Shown piece by piece: positions 49,955 through 61,978 of a DNA stretch of 64,000 bases (position 1 is its first letter; every line of letters starts with the position of its first letter). This DNA comes from Candidatus Alistipes merdigallinarum (GTDB taxonomy: Bacteria; Bacteroidota; Bacteroidia; Bacteroidales; Rikenellaceae), in contig DWXH01000032.1 in the NCBI GenBank assembly GCA_019119305.1, positions 1 through 64,000 on the forward strand, read 5' to 3'. Below the pieces are notes generated by a model. That model was not told the DNA's origin. It saw only the letters and a list, made by a program, of their open reading frames with translations, and did no database searches. Both the position numbers and the translations under genes were made by a program.

Positions 49955-50734
49955 ATGATATACCTGAAAACAGACGAAGAGATTGAGATACTTCGGGAGA
50001 ACAATCTTCTGGTGAGTGCGACATTGGCAGAGGTCGGAAAGCATGTGAAACCGGGAGTCTCTACGCTCGATTTGGATCGGATCGCAGAGGAGTTTATCCG
50101 AAGTCATGGTGCAGAACCGAGTTTTTTAGGATATGAGGGATACCCGAATACGTTGTGTGTTTCAGTAAATGAACAGATCGTACACGGGATTCCGTCAGCT
50201 AAAACCATTTTGAAGGAAGGCGATATTGTTTCGGTAGATTGCGGCACATTTATGAAGGGGTTTTGTGGCGATTCTGCATATACTTTTGCAGTAGGACAAA
50301 TCCCATCCGAATGGGAAAAGTTGCTCAAAGTGACCAAAGAGTCTCTTTATAAGGGTGTAGCACAGGCAAAAGCGGGAAACCGCATCGGCGATATCGGTAA
50401 CGCCGTACAGGAACATGCCGAAAAACACGGCTATTCAGTCGTCCGTGAGCTCGTCGGACACGGCCTCGGACGCAAGATGCACGAAGACCCACAGGTTCCC
50501 AATTATGGAGCCCGGGGACGTGGCCCCCTTTTGAAGAAGGGTATGGTCATCTGCATCGAGCCCATGATCAACATGGGAAGCCGTGAGGTCGTTTTCGAAC
50601 GAGATGGATGGACGGTTCGCACACGGGATCATAAACCGGCGGCACATTTTGAGTTTGCAGTAGCGATTACCGACCATGAAGGTCCGGATGTGTTGACCGA
50701 TTTTGGAGTAATCGAACAAGCACTTAAAAATTAA
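49955..50734 (+). CDS. map: Methionine aminopeptidase, type I
   Basis: This enzyme removes the initiator methionine in the cytoplasm. The 259-aa protein has the pita-bread fold motifs [27 protein letters not shown] (metal Asp residues), [16 protein letters not shown] (metal and catalytic His), GMVICIEPM and the C-terminal Glu in FEFAVAITD. All metal ligands look present. It lies between secY and infA. Confidence 0.98.
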   Translation: MIYLKTDEEIEILRENNLLVSATLAEVGKHVKPGVSTLDLDRIAEEFIRSHGAEPSFLGYEGYPNTLCVSVNEQIVHGIPSAKTILKEGDIVSVDCGTFMKGFCGDSAYTFAVGQIPSEWEKLLKVTKESLYKGVAQAKAGNRIGDIGNAVQEHAEKHGYSVVRELVGHGLGRKMHEDPQVPNYGARGRGPLLKKGMVICIEPMINMGSREVVFERDGWTVRTRDHKPAAHFEFAVAITDHEGPDVLTDFGVIEQALKN

Positions 50735-50742
50735 GCGTTTAT

Positions 50743-50961
50743 ATGGCAAAACAGGCTGCTATCGAAAAGGACGGTACGATTATCGAGGCGTTGTCGAATG
50801 CGATGTTCCGCGTCGAATTGGATAACGGACACGTAATTACCGCCCATATTTCCGGAAAGATGCGGATGCACTACATCAAAATCTTGCCGGGAGACAAGGT
50901 GAAAGTGGAGATGTCTCCTTACGATTTGACGAAAGGACGGATTTCGTTCCGGTACAAGTAG
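50743..50961 (+). CDS. infA: Translation initiation factor IF-1
   Basis: IF-1 blocks the A site during initiation. The 72-aa OB-fold protein has [38 protein letters not shown] and [16 protein letters not shown]. Normal length. It lies 8 bp after map, with rpmJ 91 bp downstream. Confidence 0.99.
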   Translation: MAKQAAIEKDGTIIEALSNAMFRVELDNGHVITAHISGKMRMHYIKILPGDKVKVEMSPYDLTKGRISFRYK

Positions 50962-51052
50962 AAGACGGTCCACGTAAAATGTGTGTAAAGGCAAATATGC
51001 CGGAACAAGTATCGTGATTTGTTACAATGCAAACAATTAAGATGTCTGAAAA

Positions 51053-51169
51053 ATGAAAGTTAGAACATCCATCAAGAAAAGAAGCGAGGATTGCAAGATC
51101 GTAAAGCGTAAAGGACGGCTGTATGTGATCTGCAAAAAGAATCCTAAATTGAAAATGCGCCAAGGTTAA
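51053..51169 (+). CDS. rpmJ: 50S ribosomal protein L36
   Basis: This 38-codon gene between infA and rpsM encodes [20 protein letters not shown] and ends KLKMRQG, which is L36. The zinc-binding type has Cys11, Cys14, Cys27 and His32. Here Cys11 is Ser and His32 is Leu, while Cys14 and Cys27 remain, so it is probably the zinc-independent form. ATG is at 51053 and TAA at 51167-51169. Confidence 0.96.
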   Translation: MKVRTSIKKRSEDCKIVKRKGRLYVICKKNPKLKMRQG

Positions 51170-51195
51170 TTGAAAATTTAAATGTAATTATATTT

Positions 51196-51576
51196 ATGGC
51201 ACGTATTGTCGGTGTAGATTTACCCAAAAATAAAAGAGGCGAGATAGGATTGACCTATATTTACGGTATCGGAAGGAGTACCGCTCGCGCAATTCTGGAT
51301 AAGGCTCAGATCAGCTACGATCTGAAAGTTAAGGATTGGAGCGATGAGAATGTCGCAGCGATCCGTAACGTTATCGCCAGCGAAGGTTACAAGGTTGAAG
51401 GTGAACTCCGTTCGACCGTTCAGTTGAATATCAAACGTCTGATGGATATCGGTTGCTATCGCGGCATTCGTCACCGTCTTGGGCTCCCCGTACGCGGACA
51501 GAGTACGAAAAACAACGCCCGTACCCGGAAAGGACGTAAGAAAACCGTAGCCAATAAGAAAAAAGCAACTAAGTAA
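51196..51576 (+). CDS. rpsM: 30S ribosomal protein S13
   Basis: S13 is a head protein that contacts tRNA in the P site. The 126-aa protein has [50 protein letters not shown] and [19 protein letters not shown]. Normal length; it heads the alpha cluster, 26 bp after rpmJ. Confidence 0.99.
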   Translation: MARIVGVDLPKNKRGEIGLTYIYGIGRSTARAILDKAQISYDLKVKDWSDENVAAIRNVIASEGYKVEGELRSTVQLNIKRLMDIGCYRGIRHRLGLPVRGQSTKNNARTRKGRKKTVANKKKATK

Positions 51577-51588
51577 TATCAGGGAATT

Positions 51589-51978
51589 ATGGCAAAAAAG
51601 ACAGGAACAGTTAAAAAGAAAGTTGTTAAAGTTGACGCACAGGGGATGGCCCACGTGCATTCGACTTTCAATAACGTGATCATTACGCTGACCAATGCGA
51701 ACGGCGAGGTGATCAGTTGGAGTTCTGCCGGAAAAATGGGCTTCAGAGGTTCGAAGAAGAACACGCCCTATGCTGCCCAAACCGCAGCTACGGATTGTGC
51801 CAAGGTTGCATACGATATGGGACTCCGTAAGGTTAAAGTATATGTAAAAGGTCCCGGAGCAGGTCGTGAGTCGGCGATTCGTACGATCCACGGTGCAGGT
51901 ATCGAAGTGCTCGAAATCATCGATGTTACGCCGCTGCCGCATAATGGATGTCGTCCGCCCAACCGTCGTCGCGTGTAA
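51589..51978 (+). CDS. rpsK: 30S ribosomal protein S11
   Basis: S11 forms the platform of the 30S subunit. The 129-aa sequence has [44 protein letters not shown] (split blocks) and [17 protein letters not shown]. Normal length; 12 bp after rpsM and 121 bp before rpsD. Confidence 0.99.
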   Translation: MAKKTGTVKKKVVKVDAQGMAHVHSTFNNVIITLTNANGEVISWSSAGKMGFRGSKKNTPYAAQTAATDCAKVAYDMGLRKVKVYVKGPGAGRESAIRTIHGAGIEVLEIIDVTPLPHNGCRPPNRRRV

Positions 51979-52099
51979 TTGTTATATGTGACACGTCGGA
52001 TTGATCCGGTCGTCCGAACAAAAAAGTTTTTCGGATCCGAACGTCCGGCAAAGGTTAGAAGAAGCGAATTCTGTTAAGATTTAAGAAAAATTTCTAAAG

Positions 52100-52708
52100 A
52101 TGGGAAGATATATAGGACCAAAAACAAAAATTGCCAGAAAATTCGGTGAGGCAATTTTCGGTACGGATAAGTCGTTCGAAAAGAAGAATTATCCTCCGGG
52201 ACAACACGGACTTGCCCGTAAACGCAAGAAGGTCTCCGAGTATGGGACGCAGCTGCTCGAGAAACAGAAAGCAAAGGCGATCTATGGAGTACAGGAGAAA
52301 CAGTTTTACAGAACCTATGAGGCTGCTGCCCGTTTGGGCGGTATTACGGGCGAAAACTTGTTGAAATTGCTCGAATGCCGTTTGGATAATGTCGTTTATC
52401 GTTTGGGTCTCGCTCCTACGCGTGCTGCAGCTCGTCAGTTGGTTTCGCACCGCCACATTTTGGTGAACGGAAATGTAGTGAATATTCCGTCTTATTCGCT
52501 GAAGGTGGGAGATACTGTTGGAGTTCGCGAAAAATCAAAATCGTTGGAGGTGATTCAGGATGCTTTGGGTAGCGGAAGACGCAGCCGTTTTGCTTGGTTG
52601 GAGTGGGACGGCAGCCAAATGTGCGGGAAGTTTATTTCGAAACCCGAACGTGCCGACATTCCGGAAAACATCAACGAACAGTTGATCGTCGAGTTGTACT
52701 CTAAGTAG
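52100..52708 (+). CDS. rpsD: 30S ribosomal protein S4
   Basis: S4 nucleates 30S assembly and represses the alpha operon in E. coli. The 202-aa protein has [21 protein letters not shown], a YPPGQHG block and the S4 RNA-binding domain ([34 protein letters not shown], in pieces). No N-terminal zinc motif is seen, as usual for this type. Confidence 0.99.
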   Translation: MGRYIGPKTKIARKFGEAIFGTDKSFEKKNYPPGQHGLARKRKKVSEYGTQLLEKQKAKAIYGVQEKQFYRTYEAAARLGGITGENLLKLLECRLDNVVYRLGLAPTRAAARQLVSHRHILVNGNVVNIPSYSLKVGDTVGVREKSKSLEVIQDALGSGRRSRFAWLEWDGSQMCGKFISKPERADIPENINEQLIVELYSK

Positions 52709-52733
52709 TAATCTAAACTGAGGAGCAATAATT

Positions 52734-53726
52734 ATGGCAATATTAGCATTTCAAAAGCCTGAAAAGGTAATAATGCTCGAATCCACATCTTCCTTCGGAC
52801 GGTTCGAATTCCGTCCGTTGGAACCCGGGTTCGGTATGACAATCGGCAATGCACTGCGCCGTATTCTTCTTTCTTCGCTCGAAGGATATGCGATCACTAC
52901 GGTGAAAGTGGCCGGCGTAGACCATGAATTTGCTGCTATCCCCGGTGTTATGGAAGGAATGCTTGAGATCATATTGAATCTTAAGCAGGTACGTTTCATT
53001 AAAACCGTCGAAAATGTCGACAGTGAAAAGGTGACGGTCAACGTAGCCGGACAAACTGAACTTACTGCCGGTTATATTTCGAATTTCCTGACGAATTTCA
53101 AAGTGTTGAATCCCGAATTGGTGATCTGCCGACTCAATGAAGACGTCAAAATGCAGATGGAGCTGACCATCGGCAAGGGACGTGGTTATGTGCCGGCAGA
53201 GGAGAACCGCCCTGCCGATGCGGAATTCGGTTTGCTCCCGATCGATTCGATCCATACGCCGATTAAAAACGTGAAATTCACGGTGGAGAATTATCGTGTG
53301 GAACAGAAAACCGACTACGAGAAGTTGAACCTTGAGATTACGACGGATGGATCGATCCATCCGAAAGATGCGCTCAAGGAGGCAGCCAAGATATTGATTC
53401 ATCATTTCATGCTCTTCTCGGATGAGAAAATCACGTTGAATCTTGAGGAGAACAGTGCGACGGAAGAGTTTGACGAAGATGTGTTGCACATGCGTCAACT
53501 GTTGAAAACGAAACTCTCCGATCAGGATCTGTCGGTGCGTGCACTCAACTGTCTGAAAGCTGCGGAGGTCGAAACGGTGGGGGATTTGGTTCGTTTCAAT
53601 CGGAACGATTTGTTGAAGTTCAGAAATTTCGGAAAGAAGTCTTTGTCGGAATTGGATGACCTGTTGGCAAATCTGAATCTCCATTTCGGAATGGATGTGT
53701 CGATCTATAAATTGGATAAGGATTAA
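52734..53726 (+). CDS. rpoA: DNA-directed RNA polymerase subunit alpha
   Basis: Alpha dimers nucleate RNA polymerase assembly. The 330-aa protein has an N-terminal domain ([30 protein letters not shown]), a linker near 230-245 and a C-terminal domain with helix-hairpin-helix ([16 protein letters not shown] and [19 protein letters not shown] segments). Normal length, ending 49 bp before rplQ. Confidence 0.99.
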   Translation: MAILAFQKPEKVIMLESTSSFGRFEFRPLEPGFGMTIGNALRRILLSSLEGYAITTVKVAGVDHEFAAIPGVMEGMLEIILNLKQVRFIKTVENVDSEKVTVNVAGQTELTAGYISNFLTNFKVLNPELVICRLNEDVKMQMELTIGKGRGYVPAEENRPADAEFGLLPIDSIHTPIKNVKFTVENYRVEQKTDYEKLNLEITTDGSIHPKDALKEAAKILIHHFMLFSDEKITLNLEENSATEEFDEDVLHMRQLLKTKLSDQDLSVRALNCLKAAEVETVGDLVRFNRNDLLKFRNFGKKSLSELDDLLANLNLHFGMDVSIYKLDKD

Positions 53727-53775
53727 CGACGTCGACCGCAGGGAAAGCGGTGTATAAAATTAAGATTACGTAATT

Positions 53776-54381
53776 ATGAGACATAACAGAAAAATTAATC
53801 ACCTTGGCCGTCAGGCAGCTCATCGGAAAGCGTTGCTGGCCAACTTGGCAAATTCGCTGATCATGCACAAGCGGATCAATACGACGGTTGCCAAAGCTAA
53901 GGCTCTGAAAATGTATGTTGAGCCCTTGATTACCAAATCCAAACAGGATACGACTCATTCTCGTCGTGTGGTATTCAGCTATCTGAAAGACAAAAAGGCG
54001 GTTGCCGAACTTTTCCGTGAGGTAGCTCCGAAGATTGCCGATCGTCCGGGAGGATATTGCCGTATTTTGAAAACCGGTTTCCGTTTGGGTGATGCTGCTG
54101 AAACCTGTCTTATTGAGTTGGTAGATTTCAATGAAACTTATACGAAAGAGGTTAAGGTTGCCGAAAAACCGAAGACTCGTCGTAGCCGTTCGGGTGCGAA
54201 GAAAGCAGCTCCGGCAGCAGAAGCAGCAGCTCCGGCGACTGAGGTAAAGGCAGACGCGGAAGCTGAAAAACCGGCTGCGAAAAAGGCTCCGGCCAAGAAA
54301 GCCGCTGCCAAGGTTGCAGATGAGGCTCCGAAAGAAGAGGCCGCTGAAGAGAAGAGCGCTGAGGCTGAAAAAGAGGCTTAA
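53776..54381 (+). CDS. rplQ: 50S ribosomal protein L17 with long Ala/Lys/Glu tail
   Basis: L17 is a 50S protein near the tunnel exit. The 201-aa protein has the normal core in residues 1-125 ([49 protein letters not shown]) and then about 75 residues almost entirely of Ala, Lys, Glu and Pro. Most L17 proteins end near residue 120-130; long low-complexity tails occur in Bacteroidota. The tail may be unstructured. It ends the superoperon, ahead of a strong terminator. Confidence 0.97.
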   Translation: MRHNRKINHLGRQAAHRKALLANLANSLIMHKRINTTVAKAKALKMYVEPLITKSKQDTTHSRRVVFSYLKDKKAVAELFREVAPKIADRPGGYCRILKTGFRLGDAAETCLIELVDFNETYTKEVKVAEKPKTRRSRSGAKKAAPAAEAAAPATEVKADAEAEKPAAKKAPAKKAAAKVADEAPKEEAAEEKSAEAEKEA

Positions 54382-54400
54382 ACTTTTGTATATATACCGT

Positions 54401-54449
54401 AAAGCAGAAAGGTGCATTCCGAGGAATGCGCCTTTCTGCTTTATTTTTA
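54401..54449 (+). terminator. Terminator of the ribosomal superoperon
   Basis: A 19-bp stem (one G-T pair), arms 54401-54419 and 54424-54442, has a 4-nt loop and is followed by ATTTTTAT. It lies 20 bp after the rplQ stop and is among the strongest terminators in the window. Confidence 0.93.
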
Positions 54450-54775
54450 TTGGCGAAATAAAAAGCGTTTTGTAGAATGGATTTCCGTGGTATTAAGGGT
54501 GATCTCGGTATGCAGGAGTGGAGTGTGTTGATATGTCATTAAAAATGTGCGAATCGTTGGATTCGGAGTGAAATTAAAATGACTTTGAAGTTTTGAGGGA
54601 CGGTATGGATGTATGGAGAAACCAAGGTTTTTCAGATCCATTTTACATAATGGATTCGATTTTATTGAATAAAGCAGTATCTTTATTGGCGAGTTTTGAA
54701 GAGCGGAGGTAGATGAAATAAAAAGATAGATTTGAATTTAACCGAAATATCTGTTGTCGTACGAAAAATCTGCTT
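54450..54775 (+). other. Intergenic region upstream of the beta-helix gene
   Basis: This 326-bp AT-rich gap has no supported gene. TATCTTTA at 54678-54685 is one base off the -7 consensus and could serve the downstream gene, but no TTG is correctly placed. Nothing else was recognised. Confidence 0.4.
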
Positions 54776-56701
54776 ATGAATATTTGTGCTAATCGAGTTG
54801 CTGTACGTAGTATTTTTGCAGCGTTGTGTTTTAGCCTTTTTTCGATCTCGTATGTCGATGCTAAAGAGTATCATGTTTCATTTGACGGAGACGACTCTGC
54901 TGAAGGAACATTTTCTGATCCGTTTCGTACGGTGTCGTGTGCCGCACGGATTGCTCAACCGGGAGATACGGTGACGGTCCATGAAGGCGTTTATCGGGAG
55001 TGGATCGATCCGGCCCGTGGCGGTGAAAGCGATGCGCTGCGAATTGTCTACCGTGCGGCAGAGGGGGAGCGGGTAGAGATCAAAGGATCCGAGATCGTTC
55101 CCGGAAAGTGGGAAAAAACGGAGACGAAAGGTGTATGGAAAGTCACTATCCCGAATACTTTTTTCGGCGATCACAATCCCTACAAAACCGTGGTTGAAGG
55201 AGATTGGTACGTGAACCCCGGCTGGCCGAGACATACCGGAGAGGTATTCTTGAATGGCGTGGCTTTATGCGAACAGCCCTCTTTGGAGCAGGTCATTCAT
55301 CCGGTTCCCGATTCGACGCTGGCAGATCCCGATCGAGCCCTTTATGCGTGGTGTTGCGGAAGCGATGAAGGGGTTACGACCATTTGGGCTAACTTTCAAC
55401 AGGAGAATCCCAATCGGGAGTTGGTGGAGATCTCCGTACGTCGGACCTGTTTCTATCCTTCGAAACCCGGTATCGACTACATTACGATAAGTGGATTCCG
55501 GTTCAGTCAGGCTGCGACGCAGTGGCCTGCCCCTACGGCTGAACAGATCGGAATGATCGCAACAAACTGGAATAAAGGTTGGATTATCGAAAATAATATC
55601 ATTCATGATTCGAAATGTGCGGGCATTACATTGGGTAAGGAGCGTTCGACCGGGCATAATGTGTGGTCGGCCAATCCGGTTTTCGACGGATCGTTACACT
55701 ATATCGAGGTGATATTCAAAACGCTGCGGAACGGTTGGAACAGAGAACATATCGGTTCGCATGTCGTGCGGAATAATACGATCTATGATTGTGGGCAGAG
55801 TGGAATTTGCGGAAGTATGGGGGCTGCATTCAGCCGGATTGTCGGAAATCACATTTACAATATCGCTTCGAACAAGCAGTTGAAAGGGCCCGAATTGGGC
55901 GGAATTAAGTTTCATGGAGCCATTGACGTGCTGATTCAGGGTAACCGGATCCACCATACCGAGAAAGGGCTGTTTCTCGATTGGATGACTCAGGGGACAC
56001 GGATTACCGGCAATCTGTTTTACGACAATGTGGTGGAAGATCTTTACATGGAGGTAAATCATGGCCCCTACATTGTGGATAACAATATTTTCGGTTCTCC
56101 TTTCAATTTATGGGATATGTCGGATGGCGGTGCGTTTGTGCATAATCTGTTTCTTGGGAAGATCCGGTTTCAGCCCGAACATAGCCGTTATACGCCCTAT
56201 CATCTGCCTCATTCGACACAGGTCGCCGGTATTTCGATCATCATAGGCGGTGACGACCGGTTCTATAATAATGTGTTTTTGCCCTCCCGTCTTGCGGACG
56301 GTGAAAAAATAGCGGGAAGTTACGGGCTTGCAGATTATGTGAAGGCAGGTTATCCGGTAACGGCCGGAGGAAATGTATATTTTGCACCGGCACAGCCTTT
56401 CCCGGCCGATACGTTGGGTGTAGTAGAGAAATTACCGGGAAATGAGGTGAAAATAGAAGAGACGTCCGAAGGGGTGTTTATCGTGTTGCCCGATGTGGAA
56501 ATCCCGGCGGCGGGGGCAGGTGAAGTAACGGGTGCGCAGTTGGGCATGACCGTGTTGGCCAAGACCGGATATGAAAATCCCGACGGTTCGGCAGTTGTTT
56601 TCGATACCGATTATTTCGGACAGGAGCGTTCCGAAAATTCCGTCCTGCCCGGACCTTTTGTCGAGTGGAGCCGAGAGAGCGGAAGATGTAAAATTTGGTA
56701 G
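54776..56701 (+). CDS. Secreted right-handed parallel beta-helix protein
   Basis: The 641-aa product has a signal peptide (about residues 1-29, ending YVDAKE) followed by the DUF1565-like opening HVSFDGDDSAEGTFSDPFRTVSCAARIAQPGDTVTVHEGVYRE. Residues about 250-470 contain repeated short strands ending in small side chains (NNIIHDSKCAGI, NNTIYDCGQSGI, NHIYNIAS, GNRIHHTEKGLFL, NNIFGSPFN), the pattern of polysaccharide lyases and GH141-like glycosidases. A catalytic set cannot be named. It stands alone between the superoperon and eno. Confidence 0.8.
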   Translation: MNICANRVAVRSIFAALCFSLFSISYVDAKEYHVSFDGDDSAEGTFSDPFRTVSCAARIAQPGDTVTVHEGVYREWIDPARGGESDALRIVYRAAEGERVEIKGSEIVPGKWEKTETKGVWKVTIPNTFFGDHNPYKTVVEGDWYVNPGWPRHTGEVFLNGVALCEQPSLEQVIHPVPDSTLADPDRALYAWCCGSDEGVTTIWANFQQENPNRELVEISVRRTCFYPSKPGIDYITISGFRFSQAATQWPAPTAEQIGMIATNWNKGWIIENNIIHDSKCAGITLGKERSTGHNVWSANPVFDGSLHYIEVIFKTLRNGWNREHIGSHVVRNNTIYDCGQSGICGSMGAAFSRIVGNHIYNIASNKQLKGPELGGIKFHGAIDVLIQGNRIHHTEKGLFLDWMTQGTRITGNLFYDNVVEDLYMEVNHGPYIVDNNIFGSPFNLWDMSDGGAFVHNLFLGKIRFQPEHSRYTPYHLPHSTQVAGISIIIGGDDRFYNNVFLPSRLADGEKIAGSYGLADYVKAGYPVTAGGNVYFAPAQPFPADTLGVVEKLPGNEVKIEETSEGVFIVLPDVEIPAAGAGEVTGAQLGMTVLAKTGYENPDGSAVVFDTDYFGQERSENSVLPGPFVEWSRESGRCKIW

Positions 56702-58384
<1,683 letters not shown>

Positions 58385-58422
58385 TCGAACGGACGGCTGT
58401 AACGGTCGTTCGGTTCTTTACA

Positions 58423-58458
58423 ATAAGCAGGGGTTGCCGATCGGCAACCCCTGCTTAT
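58423..58458. terminator. Bidirectional terminator between eno and the SlyD gene
   Basis: A perfect 36-bp palindrome (18-bp arms, no unpaired centre in the DNA) centred between 58440 and 58441 lies between the convergent stops of eno and slyD. It would fold with a short loop in either transcript and is followed by GTTTTAT on the plus strand. Confidence 0.9.
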
Positions 58459-58480
58459 GTTTTATCGTGTGCTTACGTGA

Positions 58481-59029
58481 TTAGTTGCAACCGCAACCGG
58501 AGTGGTCATGACCGCATCCGTCGTCGCAATTTCCGTCGCATCCGCAGTCGCAACCGCCCGTGTGTCCCATCATCATGTCTTCCGGACGGGCATCGCGTAC
58601 CTCTACGATCGTCCCTTTGAATTCGAGAGCCTTACCGGCCATCGGGTGGTTGAAGTCCATCGTAACGCTCTGATCGCCTACGGCTTTAATTGTTCCGACC
58701 ATACGGTTTCCCTGGTTGTCGCTCATGGGAAGCTGATTTCCGACTTCGAGCATGCCGTCCTCGATTTTGCCGTCGATCATGAATACCTCTTTCGGAAGAT
58801 CGATAACGGCTTCAGGCATAACTTCGCCGTACGCTTCTGCTGCTTCAAGCCGAAATGCGAACGGGTCGCCCGGTTGGAGTCCGGCAAGGTGTGATTCGAA
58901 TGCGGGGAGCAAAAAGCCGCTTCCGAATACGAACTGGAGCGGACGTTCTGCGGGTACGGTTTCGACGATCGATCCGTCGACTTTCAGCTCATAGCTAAGA
59001 CCTACAAATTTTTTTTCTTCGATTTTCAT
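58481..59029 (-). CDS. slyD: SlyD-type peptidyl-prolyl isomerase with metal-binding tail
   Basis: SlyD is an FKBP-type isomerase and chaperone with an insert-in-flap domain; in proteobacteria it delivers nickel for hydrogenase maturation. The 182-aa protein has the FKBP core (FVFGSGFLLPAFESHLAGLQPGD), the IF domain (about residues 68-130) and then a Cys/His-rich tail (about 155-182) with seven Cys and three His, ideal for metal binding. No hydrogenase or urease gene is in the window. gcvP lies 29 bp upstream on the same strand, so co-transcription is possible. Confidence 0.92.
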   Translation of the reverse strand: MKIEEKKFVGLSYELKVDGSIVETVPAERPLQFVFGSGFLLPAFESHLAGLQPGDPFAFRLEAAEAYGEVMPEAVIDLPKEVFMIDGKIEDGMLEVGNQLPMSDNQGNRMVGTIKAVGDQSVTMDFNHPMAGKALEFKGTIVEVRDARPEDMMMGHTGGCDCGCDGNCDDGCGHDHSGCGCN

Positions 59030-59058
59030 GTTGTCGTTTTATTGAGTAAAATGTATTT

Positions 59059-61917
59059 CTATTTATCTGAATCCGGATTCGGCCATACGCAACAGAAGTG
59101 GCGGTCGCCATATCCGTTGTCGATCCGGCTGACGTACGGGAAGAACTTGTTCTCTGCGATCCATCCTGCAGGGAAGGCAGCGGTTTGACGGGAGTAGGGG
59201 TGTGCCCATTCGTCCGAACAACACTCTTCGGCCGTATGCGGAGCCATTTTTACGGGATTGTCCTCCCGGTCCATTGCTCCGTCGCGGATTGCTTCGCACT
59301 CGCGTTTGATGTGGATGAGCGCCTCAATGAAGCGGTCGATCTCTTCTTTCGGCTCGCTTTCCGTCGGCTCGATCATCAACGTCTCGTGTACGGGGAAAGA
59401 GAGTGTCGGGGCATGGAAACCGTAATCCATCAACCTGCGTGCGATATCTGCACACTCTATGCCGTACTCTTTGCGGAAATGCCGCAGATCGAGAATCATC
59501 TCGTGCCCGACACGACCCGTTTCACCGGTGTATAGTACGGAAAACTCTTTCTTAAGAGCTGCGGCCATATAATTGGCATGAACGATGGCCGTCTCGGAGG
59601 CCTTGCGCAATCCCTGCGCCCCCAGCATGCAGATATATCCGTAGGTGATTGGTAGCAGCAGCGCATTCCCGAACGGAGCCCCGGCTACGGCCGTAATGCC
59701 GTTGTCGCCTCCGGTTTGGACAACTGCGTGGCCCGGTAGGAATTCGGCTAAATGTTTCGCTGCGCAGATCGGTCCCACGCCGGGTCCCCCGCCACCGTGC
59801 GGCATGGCGAAGGTTTTATGCAGATTCAGGTGGCAGATGTCGGCACCGATGTATCCCGGCTGGGTCAATCCCACTTGGGCGTTCATGTTGGCTCCGTCCA
59901 TGTAGACCTGTCCTCCGTTGTCGTGGATGATTTCGACGATATCGCGGATGCGGCTCTCGAATACCCCATGAGTCGACGGGTAGGTAATCATCAGACAGCA
60001 CAGCTCTTCTGCATATTGTTCGGCTTGCCGTTTCAGATCCTCTATGTCGATATTGCCTGATTCGTCACAGGCAACCGTTACGGTTCGCATTCCTGCCATC
60101 ACGGCAGAAGCCGGATTGGTCCCGTGTGCCGAGGCGGGAATCAGAACGACATTGCGATATCCCTGTCCTTTGCTTTGATAATAGGCCCGTATGACCATCA
60201 GGCCGGAATACTCACCGTTGGCTCCTGAGTTGGGTTGCAGCGAGACGGTATCGAATCCGGTGATTGCGGCCAAATCGTGGCAAATCCGGTCGATCAACTC
60301 CGTGTAGCCGGTCCGTTGTTCGGCGGGGACGAAGGGGTGTATATCCGTGAATCCGGCCAGGCTCAATGCCATCATCGTAACGGCGGAGTTGAGTTTCATT
60401 GTGCAGGAGCCGAGCGGGATCATACTTTGGGTCAGCGACAGATCGCGGCGCTCCAACTTTTTGATATAACGCATCAGCGCGGTCTCGCTGCGGTATTTGC
60501 GGAAGATGGGATCGGTCAGATAGGGAGTCGTCCGAACTAAATTTTTCGGATAGGCTGCCGTCTCTTCGATTTTTTTCAGCGTAACCGCTTTCTTCCCGAT
60601 GGCTTTGGCAAATATGGCTATGATGTCGTTTGTTTCTTCGAGACTTGAGAGCTCGTCGAACGAGATCCTTACGCGATTTTGGTCGGGATAGCAGAAATTC
60701 AACTGTTGTTCGAGGGCTAATGTCCTGACTTTTTCGGAGTCTGCCTCAAGTTCGATTGTGTCGAAAAAGAGCGAATCTGTTGTTTCGAATCCCAGCTTTT
60801 TGAGTGCTTCTGCCGCAGCGGCCGCATGGTTGTGTGCATGCATGGCGATCCGACGGAGCCCTTCTGCCCCGTGGTATAGGGTATAGAACGCGACCATTAT
60901 GGCCGGAAGTGCTTGTGCAGTGCAGATGTTTGAGGTGGCCCGTTCCCGTTTGATGTGTTGTTCCCGTGTCTGAAGGGCCATTCGCAACGCCCGGTTTCCA
61001 AGCCGGTCGACCGATACGCCGATGATGCGGCCCGGCATGTTGCGTTTGAATTTTTCCCGGGTGGCGAGAAATGCGGCATGCGGACCTCCGAATCCCAGCG
61101 GGGTACCGAACCGCTGGGTCGATCCAACGGCAATATCGGCTCCCCATGCGCCCGGCTCTTTAAGTAGAGCAAGGCTCAACGGATCGACCACTGCTGTAAC
61201 GAGGACTGAACGGCTGTGGGCGGCTGCGGCAAAGTCGTCATAATCGCGGAGCCCTCCGTTGGCGGCAGGGAATTGTACGATCGCTCCGAATTCACGTCCT
61301 GAAAATTCATAGGTTTCGAAGTTGTCGCATACGATTTCAATCCCTTTCGGTTCACTCCGGGTAAGCAGCAGATCGAGCGTCTGCGGAAAGATATTTTCAT
61401 CGACGAACAGGATGTTGCGTTTTTCGTATTGTTCGTCGTGCGGACGCAACGAGTGCATCATCAGCATGGCTTCGGCCGCGGCGGTAGCTTCATCGAGCAG
61501 CGAGCAGTTGCACACCTCCATCCCGGTCAGCTCTGCCATGGCGGTCTGGAAGATCAGCAGCGCTTCCATCCGTCCCTGTGAGATTTCTGCCTGATAAGGG
61601 GTGTATGATGTATACCACGAAGGGTTCTCGAGAACGTTGCGGGTGATTACCGCCGGGACAGCCGTCCGGTAGTAACCCATACCGATCAGGCTTCTGAATA
61701 TCCTGTTTTTGTCGGCAATCCGTCGGATGTGTTCGGCGAACTCCGCTTCACTCATTCCCGTTTCGGGTAGATCCGGTATTTTTTTTATTCGGATGGAGTG
61801 GGGGATGACTTGTGTTATCAGCTCATCGACGCTGGAAACTCCGATCACGGAGAGCATCTCGGCCAGTGCGAGTTCGTCTGTTCCGAGATGACGATTGATG
61901 AATTGGTCCTGAGACAT
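59059..61917 (-). CDS. gcvP: Glycine dehydrogenase (decarboxylating), P-protein
   Basis: The P-protein of the glycine cleavage system uses pyridoxal phosphate to decarboxylate glycine and loads the aminomethyl group onto GcvH. From ATG 61917 the protein is 952 aa, the usual single-chain length. It opens FINRHLGTDELALAEML and has the PLP-lysine region LNLHKTFAMPHGGGGPGVGPI near residue 700. A frame to 61977 exists, but a promoter between makes the upstream start unlikely. Glycine lipid synthesis, if present, would share glycine with it, but that link is only a guess. Confidence 0.97.
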   Translation of the reverse strand: MSQDQFINRHLGTDELALAEMLSVIGVSSVDELITQVIPHSIRIKKIPDLPETGMSEAEFAEHIRRIADKNRIFRSLIGMGYYRTAVPAVITRNVLENPSWYTSYTPYQAEISQGRMEALLIFQTAMAELTGMEVCNCSLLDEATAAAEAMLMMHSLRPHDEQYEKRNILFVDENIFPQTLDLLLTRSEPKGIEIVCDNFETYEFSGREFGAIVQFPAANGGLRDYDDFAAAAHSRSVLVTAVVDPLSLALLKEPGAWGADIAVGSTQRFGTPLGFGGPHAAFLATREKFKRNMPGRIIGVSVDRLGNRALRMALQTREQHIKRERATSNICTAQALPAIMVAFYTLYHGAEGLRRIAMHAHNHAAAAAEALKKLGFETTDSLFFDTIELEADSEKVRTLALEQQLNFCYPDQNRVRISFDELSSLEETNDIIAIFAKAIGKKAVTLKKIEETAAYPKNLVRTTPYLTDPIFRKYRSETALMRYIKKLERRDLSLTQSMIPLGSCTMKLNSAVTMMALSLAGFTDIHPFVPAEQRTGYTELIDRICHDLAAITGFDTVSLQPNSGANGEYSGLMVIRAYYQSKGQGYRNVVLIPASAHGTNPASAVMAGMRTVTVACDESGNIDIEDLKRQAEQYAEELCCLMITYPSTHGVFESRIRDIVEIIHDNGGQVYMDGANMNAQVGLTQPGYIGADICHLNLHKTFAMPHGGGGPGVGPICAAKHLAEFLPGHAVVQTGGDNGITAVAGAPFGNALLLPITYGYICMLGAQGLRKASETAIVHANYMAAALKKEFSVLYTGETGRVGHEMILDLRHFRKEYGIECADIARRLMDYGFHAPTLSFPVHETLMIEPTESEPKEEIDRFIEALIHIKRECEAIRDGAMDREDNPVKMAPHTAEECCSDEWAHPYSRQTAAFPAGWIAENKFFPYVSRIDNGYGDRHFCCVWPNPDSDK

Positions 61918-61940
61918 ACGTATAGGATTGAAATAACGGA

Positions 61941-61972
61941 CAAAAGTAACAATATGGGAGGAAATAATACAA
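61941..61972 (-). promoter_or_regulatory. Promoter of gcvP
   Basis: On the minus strand TTG (61970-61972) is followed by a 21-bp spacer and TACTTTTG (61941-61948), an exact TAnnTTTG match, 24 bp before ATG 61917. Confidence 0.8.
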
Positions 61973-61978
61973 GCCAAA

